A program made the position numbers and the translations under genes. The notes under the pieces were generated by a model, which was not told the origin of the DNA, did no database searches, and saw only the letters and a program-made list of their open reading frames with translations. A stretch of 57,660 bases of DNA from Lactobacillus hamsteri DSM 5661 = JCM 6256 (GTDB lineage Bacteria > Bacillota > Bacilli > Lactobacillales > Lactobacillaceae): positions 1 through 57,660 of the forward strand of contig NZ_BALY01000009.1 of assembly GCF_000615445.1 (NCBI RefSeq), read 5' to 3'. Shown here piece by piece: positions 52,477-57,660 of the stretch (positions within the stretch are counted from its first letter, which is position 1; each line of letters starts with the position of its first letter).

Positions 52477-53910
52477 TTATTTACTTTCTTTTTTACCTCT
52501 ACGTTTGTTTAATTCATTAGTAACTTCAGAAAGTTTTTCTTTACTTAGTGGATAAGCAAAGGCGAGAATACATGCACCGATAAGTAATAAAACAAACGGA
52601 ATAAGTGTACTCATTGAATACATTTTACTTAAAACATCAGCTGATTGAGTTGTACTACCAGTTGTCGTTGCTTTATAACCAATTGCTGTTAATAAAGCAC
52701 CTGCGCCAAACGAATTAATAGCTTGCGCAACTTTACGGCCTAACATATTAACGCTATAGATTGTTCCGTCTTCACGAGTTCCAGTCAAATATTCATGATA
52801 TTCACTAACGTCAGTCATAAATGCCCAAGTCATAATATTAAACATTGAGAAGCATAATGCACTGCAGAAACTCAAAGCTAAATAAACCCAACCGTTACTT
52901 AACTTCAAAAGATAAACTACCAAGAAAATAAAGGAAGCAATAAATAATGAAACTGAAACAACTTTCTTTTTACCAAATTTTTTAGTTAATGGAAAAGCAA
53001 ATAATGAAAGAATCAAAGTATTCGCATAATTAAACAAATTAGCAAAAGATAATGCATGACTATTTTGGAAATATACAACATACATATAATTAGTCATGTA
53101 AGAAATAAATGAAGTACCTAGTACAATAAAAATTTCAGCAAGAATAAAGATAAGTAAAGCTTTGTCTTTTAAAATTCCTTTAACGAAAGTTTTCTTTTCA
53201 GCATGCTTGGGGTGTTCTACTACAATACGCTCTGTTGTTAAAGCGTACATAATAGTATAAAAAATCATTGCTAAAACAACACAGCCCAATGCACAATAGA
53301 ATAAGCGATCACCAGAAAGAACTTGCTGACCATTATGAGTTGAGTAAACAATGAACGGAACAACAAATCCTGTTCCTCCAGCACCCAAGGCTGAACCGAT
53401 ATTTCTAAAAATTGATAATGAATCACGATCATCAGGATCATTACTTAATACTGAAGCTAAAGTTCCGTATGGAATATTAAAACTTGATAAACAAGCAATA
53501 TAAAACATGTTAGCAATAAACCAATATGCAACTTTAGCTCCCAATGCCCATTGCCGAATAAATGGTAAATATATAATAATAATTGATAAGCCTAAAAACC
53601 ATTTCGGTGTTCTAATCCAAGGATGAAAACGTCCTTTTTTACCTAACGGTGTTAAATCAGAAATTCTCCCAACTGTAACATCAGTAAACATTGCAAAGAA
53701 AGTAGTAACAAGCCCTACAGTAGAGAAAGTTAATGGTGAAATTCCTAAAACATTTGTACAGTAAATAGCTGAAAATGAGGCTAACATTCCCATTAACAAA
53801 GTCGTACCAAAGTCACCAAAAGCATAACCAATTCTATCCTTTAAGCCAAATTTAGGAATCGGTTTCCCACCATTAACTTTAACGGCTAGATCTTCACTTT
53901 TCCCATCCAT
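52477..53910 (-). CDS. GPH-family (MFS) glycoside symporter
   Basis: 477 residues with twelve membrane helices. The N-terminal KFGLKDRIGYAFGDFGTTLL and loop TVGRISDLTPLGKKGRFHPW (D-x-T...G-R-x-R-P/H-W) are typical of GPH cation:glycoside carriers; GTREDGTIYSVNMLGRKVAQ is the conserved segment after helix 9-10. It precedes the GH42-esterase operon and probably imports galactosides or pectin fragments for it. It is one of two GPH carriers in the locus, not closely alike by eye. A cre site overlaps the -35 of its promoter. Confidence 0.9.
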   Translation of the reverse strand: MDGKSEDLAVKVNGGKPIPKFGLKDRIGYAFGDFGTTLLMGMLASFSAIYCTNVLGISPLTFSTVGLVTTFFAMFTDVTVGRISDLTPLGKKGRFHPWIRTPKWFLGLSIIIIYLPFIRQWALGAKVAYWFIANMFYIACLSSFNIPYGTLASVLSNDPDDRDSLSIFRNIGSALGAGGTGFVVPFIVYSTHNGQQVLSGDRLFYCALGCVVLAMIFYTIMYALTTERIVVEHPKHAEKKTFVKGILKDKALLIFILAEIFIVLGTSFISYMTNYMYVVYFQNSHALSFANLFNYANTLILSLFAFPLTKKFGKKKVVSVSLFIASFIFLVVYLLKLSNGWVYLALSFCSALCFSMFNIMTWAFMTDVSEYHEYLTGTREDGTIYSVNMLGRKVAQAINSFGAGALLTAIGYKATTTGSTTQSADVLSKMYSMSTLIPFVLLLIGACILAFAYPLSKEKLSEVTNELNKRRGKKESK

Positions 53911-54028
53911 TTATAATTCCTTCTCTCTAAAACAGAAAAACATTTAAGAATAAAAAAATACAAATATCTTAATTTATCGATTAATATGAAAATTTAATCA
54001 ATATTAAGATCATTCTACTTTTTATATA

Positions 54029-54061
54029 ATTAAGCAGTTGCCTTCTATGCAACCGCTTTCT
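54029..54061 (-). promoter_or_regulatory. GPH promoter with overlapping cre
   Basis: On the minus strand AGAAAGCGGTTGCA (54048-54061) matches cre at all but the first position. Its end overlaps a TTGCAT -35 (54047-54052), followed after about 18 bases by TATATA. The overlap predicts CcpA repression of the galactoside carrier. Confidence 0.6.
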
Positions 54062-54360
54062 TCAATAAATATTGTCATCTATTTAGATCATTTATAATAT
54101 CATTATTTGCTCATAATACTGTTGTAATTTAATGATAAATAAACTCTTACCAGAAGAAATATCTAATATAATGATATAATCCTATTTAAATTAACATCTC
54201 AAATATATTAGTTTTTAATTTACCTATAAAAATATCTTACTCTTAACTATTTTTACAAAAATAATAATTTATTCTCTACAACCATTGATAATTCTTTTTT
54301 AATTACAAATAAACTTAACATATTATGATCTTCCTATGTAAAGTCAAGTAGAACGCGGCA

Positions 54361-54437
54361 TTTAACTTTATGCTAAAAAGACCCAAAAGTGTTTAACTTT
54401 ATGCTAAAAAGACCCAAAAGTGTTTAACTTTTGGGTC
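54361..54437 (-). repeat. Tandem 31-bp repeat ending in a terminator hairpin
   Basis: Two identical 31-base units (54361-54391, 54392-54422) and the start of a third. Each unit ends with gacccaaaagtg. The second unit pairs with cttttgggtc (54428-54437) to form a 10-bp terminator stem (54411-54420) with T5 on the minus strand, suited to end the TetR gene transcript. Confidence 0.8.
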
Positions 54438-54488
54438 TCAATTCGAAATGATTGTGGTTTTGTTTTGGATTAATATTTCAAACAAATA

Positions 54489-54504
54489 TATTTCACGTGG
54501 AACG
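54489..54504. promoter_or_regulatory. parS-like palindrome
   Basis: tatttcacgtggaacg; its complement matches the Firmicute parS consensus TGTTNCACGTGAAACA at 14 of 16 positions, with the central CACGTG intact. Could bind ParB/Spo0J or Noc. Confidence 0.45.
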
Positions 54505-54659
54505 TTTCGCACATGATAAAACTTATTCTTAAAGTACTTAGACAGTTTATTTCTATGTTAAATATACGTCATCATTGCAATTATATGTATATTTATAAAT
54601 ACACGTATCATTATATGGGTGAAGAATGCAATCGTTATAGAGTTAATACCTTCCCAACT

Positions 54660-55268
54660 TTACAAGCCCATCATGTTAATTAACGTATCTTTTAATTTTT
54701 TACGATTCTCTTCACTATTTTGAATACCAAATGTCGATAAAATTAAATCGAGCTGTCCACTGAACACATTATTTGCCATATTATCTACTTTATTTGGGTG
54801 ATCAATATAATAAACAAAATATTCTGTTACTTGTGCTGCTAAAACTCTTACTTCTAAATCACCTAAAAATGGAGCTTTTTTAGTGATAAATTCGATCATT
54901 ACGTTTTTTAGCCTAAAAGTAAAATTTAAATTCATGTCATCAATATTATCTAGAATTTTTAATTGTTTATTAAAACCAACAAAAAACTTCTTCAATGATC
55001 GATTAATTTCTTTATAACTTCGATGCTGACCTCCCCATATAGCATTTCTAGTTATAACACGTTTAAATTCTTCCAAATAATTATCTTCAATTTGTTCAAC
55101 GATAGCATATTTATCAGGAAAATGTTGATAAAAAGTTGATCGACTAATCATCGCTTCATCCATCAGTTGCTTAACAGTGATTTTATTAAAATTCTCTTCT
55201 TCTAACAATTTCCAAGTAGCTTTAATAATATCTCGAGTTGTTCTCTGAAATTGAAGTGATTCTTTCAT
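54660..55268 (-). CDS. TetR-family regulator (second of a tandem pair)
   Basis: 202 residues. N-terminal TetR HTH (about 10-55) with ENFNKITVKQLMDEAM and ISRSTFYQHFPDKY; the C-terminal ligand domain is all-helical and unassigned. It is very close to its upstream neighbour in the DNA-binding part (ENFNKITVKQ, MISRSTFYQHF identical), more divergent behind, so a gene duplication. Start ATG lies 2 bases after the upstream stop, so the two are co-translated. No transporter or enzyme target is adjacent on this strand. Confidence 0.9.
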   Translation of the reverse strand: MKESLQFQRTTRDIIKATWKLLEEENFNKITVKQLMDEAMISRSTFYQHFPDKYAIVEQIEDNYLEEFKRVITRNAIWGGQHRSYKEINRSLKKFFVGFNKQLKILDNIDDMNLNFTFRLKNVMIEFITKKAPFLGDLEVRVLAAQVTEYFVYYIDHPNKVDNMANNVFSGQLDLILSTFGIQNSEENRKKLKDTLINMMGL

Positions 55269-55270
55269 AA

Positions 55271-55903
55271 TTATTTATTTCCCGGATAATTTATCATCAA
55301 ATTATTCAATTTTTCTTTGATATTTCCACCATTCGTACTATTAATATTAATTCCTAAAATAGTTAAAAACACCGTGATTTGGCCGTCAATCATCGTTCTC
55401 GCGAAGTTTTTTACCTCATTAGTATGATTAATATAATAAACAATATATTCAACTGCCTGTGCAGATAATAATGCCAATTCGAGTTCATTTAAATTTGGAG
55501 TCGTATTACTAATATATTCGCTAATTGTCTTTCTAAGCTTATATCTAAAATTCAAATCAGTTTCGTCAATTTCAAAAAGCAATTTCAAATGTTCATTATT
55601 TTTTTCAAAGAATTCTGTAGCCTTTTTATCTATTTGATCAAATTTGAGATTGGTATCTTCTTTTTTAGATAATATAGCCATCGAATTAACTAACTTCATA
55701 AATTCTATTAAATATTGTTTTTCTACATATTCAATAATTTCATATTTATCACTGAAATGTTGATAGAAAGTTGAACGGCTGATCATTGCTTTATCTAATA
55801 TTTGTTTAACAGTAATTTTATTAAAATTTTCTTCCTTCAATAGCGTCCAACAAGCCTGAATAATATCACGACTAGTCCGATGATACTGAATAGTTTTCTC
55901 CAT
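55271..55903 (-). CDS. TetR-family regulator (first of a tandem pair)
   Basis: 210 residues. HTH at about 10-55 (ENFNKITVKQILDKAM, ISRSTFYQHFSDKY), then a helical effector domain (YLIEFMKLVNSMAI ... LELALLSAQAVEYIVYYINH). The C-terminal helix resembles the QVTEYFVYYIDH segment of the downstream paralogue. The operator-like inverted repeat 55948-55979 lies 45 bases before its ATG, which points to autoregulation of the pair. The ligand is unknown. Confidence 0.9.
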   Translation of the reverse strand: MEKTIQYHRTSRDIIQACWTLLKEENFNKITVKQILDKAMISRSTFYQHFSDKYEIIEYVEKQYLIEFMKLVNSMAILSKKEDTNLKFDQIDKKATEFFEKNNEHLKLLFEIDETDLNFRYKLRKTISEYISNTTPNLNELELALLSAQAVEYIVYYINHTNEVKNFARTMIDGQITVFLTILGININSTNGGNIKEKLNNLMINYPGNK

Positions 55904-55947
55904 TTCCTAATCTTTCCTTTTTCTTTTTTTATAATTCTACTATATGT

Positions 55948-55979
55948 TAATCGAACAAAATATTTATATTGTTCGATTA
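55948..55979 (-). promoter_or_regulatory. Operator-like inverted repeat upstream of the TetR pair
   Basis: Perfect 11-bp arms taatcgaacaa (55948-55958) and ttgttcgatta (55969-55979) with a 10-base spacer. It is the right size and place for a TetR operator. Confidence 0.7.
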
Positions 55980-56311
55980 GTAAACAATATCAAAAAAATG
56001 TTCTCAACTATAACTTTTATGATTTTTTATCGGTTGTCAAAGTAGTTAATTTATTAGATTATATTAATTGTGATCACGTAATATCCATGGAATATCGACT
56101 AAATATATTTAGTTAAATCAGAAACTATGATGAAGTTAAAAGTAGTTTTATCTATCAGGTTTCCTTATTACATACTTATACTTAATATTATTTCTCAACA
56201 ATTTAATATTATAATTAATCGATGAAAACAAACTGTTTTTATCGATTTTTATTTCATATACGTATATTGTATAAATGTTTAAAAAGTAATTCAATAATTT
56301 TGTTTTTTCAA

Positions 56312-56369
56312 GCATATCTCTATATTGATAATTATACTTATACATACAATTATCAATATAGAGATATGC
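56312..56369. repeat. 22-bp perfect inverted repeat
   Basis: Arms at 56312-56333 and 56348-56369 with a 14-base spacer; each arm begins or ends with the gcatatctctatattgat sequence or its complement. No T run follows on the plus strand, so it is not a plain terminator. It lies between the TetR pair and the acetyltransferase gene. The gap 55980-56311 holds no gene I can support. Confidence 0.75.
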
Positions 56370-56385
56370 AATATTATAAATAGTA

Positions 56386-56419
56386 AAAAACAGCGGTAGA
56401 TCAACCTATCGCTGTTTTT
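56386..56419 (-). terminator. Terminator of the Eis-like gene
   Basis: 14-bp perfect-but-one stem (aaaaacagcggtag against ctatcgctgttttt), 6-base loop, overlapping the stop codon. Confidence 0.85.
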
Positions 56420-57581
56420 AATAATAATCATAAAATGAAGTAGTACCTTTTATAACTTCAAAATCAGAATGCTTTTTACCCTTAATTTCACCTAATTTAA
56501 ATGCTTTCTCAACACTTAAATTACCAAGAAAAATTTTAGTCCAGGCATTAATGCTCCCTTCAAAGGAAGGTTTTAAATCAGTTTTTTCAACTTTAATTTC
56601 ATTATCTGTTTGAGTAAGTTTCCAATTACCAATATTCCACGGACATAATTCATCTTCAGAAACACGAATTACAAACGAACCATTTTCCACTAACTTAATT
56701 GCAGAAAAAATTTGCGAAATATTGATAATCCTGCTCATCATATATGGATAAGTATTAATAGAAAGCAATCTTTGTTCAGGAAACATATTTTCCAATCTGC
56801 TTTCTTCAGGAGTAATAATTGAATAATCCATATTAGGTTGACTCTTTTCAGCCATAAAACCTAATAATCCTTTAATCCCCTGAACATCATTTGCAAACAT
56901 TTCATCTATTTTGAAATGAGTTTGATTCACGGTAAAAAACATATATGCTTCAGGTAAACCAACTCTACCAAAATATACAGCCAGTTTTCTATCAGGATAA
57001 TAATCATCTAGGCGATTCCACCACCAAAACGGCCTATTTATAGTATTCCGTTCATTAGTGGTATGCATGGGAACTTCATATAACTGTGCAGCTCCATTTT
57101 GAATAATTAAATCCTGCCACTTACCTACCCTAATCTCGCCATCTTGTGGTTCAAAAATATCTTTTAAAGCTTTACTGGAAAAAGAATATTTCTTTTGATA
57201 AATAGTATTTTCAAAACCGTATTGTCTATAAAATGTTTCCGAAAAAGGCGCTAAGTTAGCAAAAGGAATATTTTGATTATGTAAATCCTCGAAAATTTCT
57301 TTCATTAACTTGCTTATATTTCCTTTCCCTCTCGCAAGTTTTGAAGAAGATACATAGCCAATACCTGCCATCTTAGTTCGTTCTCTAAAAACACGACAAT
57401 CAAACTGATTAACCATAATGTAGCTCTCTAAATTATGGTCATTAACAATTCCATACCCATCACTATGATTATATCTAGTCATAAAATTGTTATTTTGTTT
57501 TAGATCTTTCTCTTTTTTAAAAGCTTCAGAAACGAGTGTAGCAACTTGATTTAAAGTATTAGTATCCTTATTTAATTTCAT
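56418..57581 (-). CDS. Eis-like GNAT N-acetyltransferase
   Basis: 387 residues. An N-terminal GNAT domain has the acetyl-CoA site GIGYVSSSKLARGKGNISKL near 73-92 (R/Q-x-x-G-x-G/A), followed by NLAPFSETFYRQYGFE. A second GNAT-like fold has the MDYSIITPEESRLENMF region. The C-terminus (about 300-387) is SCP2-like, as in the Eis family of aminoglycoside and amine acetyltransferases. Substrate unknown; lactobacillus members of this group are common and not tied to resistance. The gene is single. 57582-57660 upstream is leader only. Confidence 0.88.
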   Translation of the reverse strand: MKLNKDTNTLNQVATLVSEAFKKEKDLKQNNNFMTRYNHSDGYGIVNDHNLESYIMVNQFDCRVFRERTKMAGIGYVSSSKLARGKGNISKLMKEIFEDLHNQNIPFANLAPFSETFYRQYGFENTIYQKKYSFSSKALKDIFEPQDGEIRVGKWQDLIIQNGAAQLYEVPMHTTNERNTINRPFWWWNRLDDYYPDRKLAVYFGRVGLPEAYMFFTVNQTHFKIDEMFANDVQGIKGLLGFMAEKSQPNMDYSIITPEESRLENMFPEQRLLSINTYPYMMSRIINISQIFSAIKLVENGSFVIRVSEDELCPWNIGNWKLTQTDNEIKVEKTDLKPSFEGSINAWTKIFLGNLSVEKAFKLGEIKGKKHSDFEVIKGTTSFYDYY

Positions 57582-57660
57582 AATTCAATTTTAGCACTTC
57601 TTTAATTTTACAGTTATTTATATTATGTGTTATTTTAAGCGTCCTCATGTATAAATATAG

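Larger units (their letters stand above)
53911..54659. other. 749-bp gene-free AT-rich stretch
   Basis: No credible coding frame. It holds, in order, the GPH promoter with a cre box (54047-54061), a tandem 31-bp repeat with terminator (54361-54437), and a parS-like site (54489-54504). The rest is AT-rich with no recognisable structure. Confidence 0.7.

Noticed and set aside
53911-54659. CRISPR array (31-bp repeats)
   Set aside because: The units are directly tandem with no spacers and form a terminator arm; no cas genes nearby.
56148-56345. 65-residue frame with Tyr/Asn-rich sequence
   Set aside because: Lies across the 22-bp inverted repeat in very AT-rich DNA, with no ribosome site.

Overview
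The window is low-GC (roughly one third G+C by eye) Firmicute DNA and looks like a Lactobacillus of the gasseri/johnsonii/acidophilus type. This is an inference from gene content: YSIRK signal peptides, LPxTG mucus-binding proteins, a SLAP-type (S-layer-associated) wall-binding domain, ECF transporters, GPH sugar symporters and CcpA cre boxes. No rRNA, tRNA, CRISPR array or intact transposase was seen.

Region 1 (1-5431) is an accessory, defence-like cassette on the minus strand. It holds a very large Walker-A helicase, a PD-(D/E)xK-like nuclease piece that is probably its displaced C-terminus, and an unrecognised gene cut by the window edge. A SOS-box-like dyad lies over its promoter. Region 2 (5514-10356) is an anaerobic/Fe-S block: a hemerythrin-PAS (DUF438) protein, a DUF59/DUF1858 protein, and nrdG-nrdD behind paired NrdR boxes. 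Region 3 (10423-11885) is a three-gene module that reads as a toxin-antitoxin-chaperone (TAC) system with a SecB-like chaperone. It sits between two identical 31-bp terminator hairpins. Region 4 (11941-21371) carries two giant sortase-anchored adhesins. The first is an antigen I/II-MucBP chimera, frame-shifted at a G7 tract directly after its signal peptide. The second is a DUF285/MucBP protein with an unusual LPQTS sorting motif.

Region 5 (21700-34122) is mostly housekeeping: a ROK kinase, a P-type ATPase under a yybP-ykoY (Mn2+) riboswitch, an NADH oxidase-like flavoenzyme under a perfect PerR box, a SWIM-SNF2 ATPase, and an ECF transporter operon whose ATPase gene is frame-shifted. Region 6 (34320-37454) has a SLAP-anchored coiled-coil protein with eight QTD/QTE motifs and a secreted serine hydrolase. 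Region 7 (37601-43683) is an alpha-galactoside locus: LacI regulator, PTS IIC, DUF3284 and a frame-shifted GH36 alpha-galactosidase, with a decayed msmK fragment nearby.

Region 8 (43768-54061) looks like a plant-polysaccharide (rhamnogalacturonan I/galactan) locus. It contains two GPH transporters, a PL4-like rhamnogalacturonan lyase, an AraC regulator, a CE7-like esterase with an in-frame stop, a second esterase and a GH42 beta-galactosidase with an extra N-terminal domain. cre boxes suggest glucose repression. Region 9 (54361-57581) has tandem TetR paralogues with a shared operator, a parS-like site, a 22-bp perfect inverted repeat and an Eis-like acetyltransferase.

Four separate genes would each be restored by adding a single base to a homopolymer run (near 1460, 15537, 32100 and 39360). 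This pattern must be resolved, as sequencing artefact or real inactivation, before any loss-of-function claim is made.
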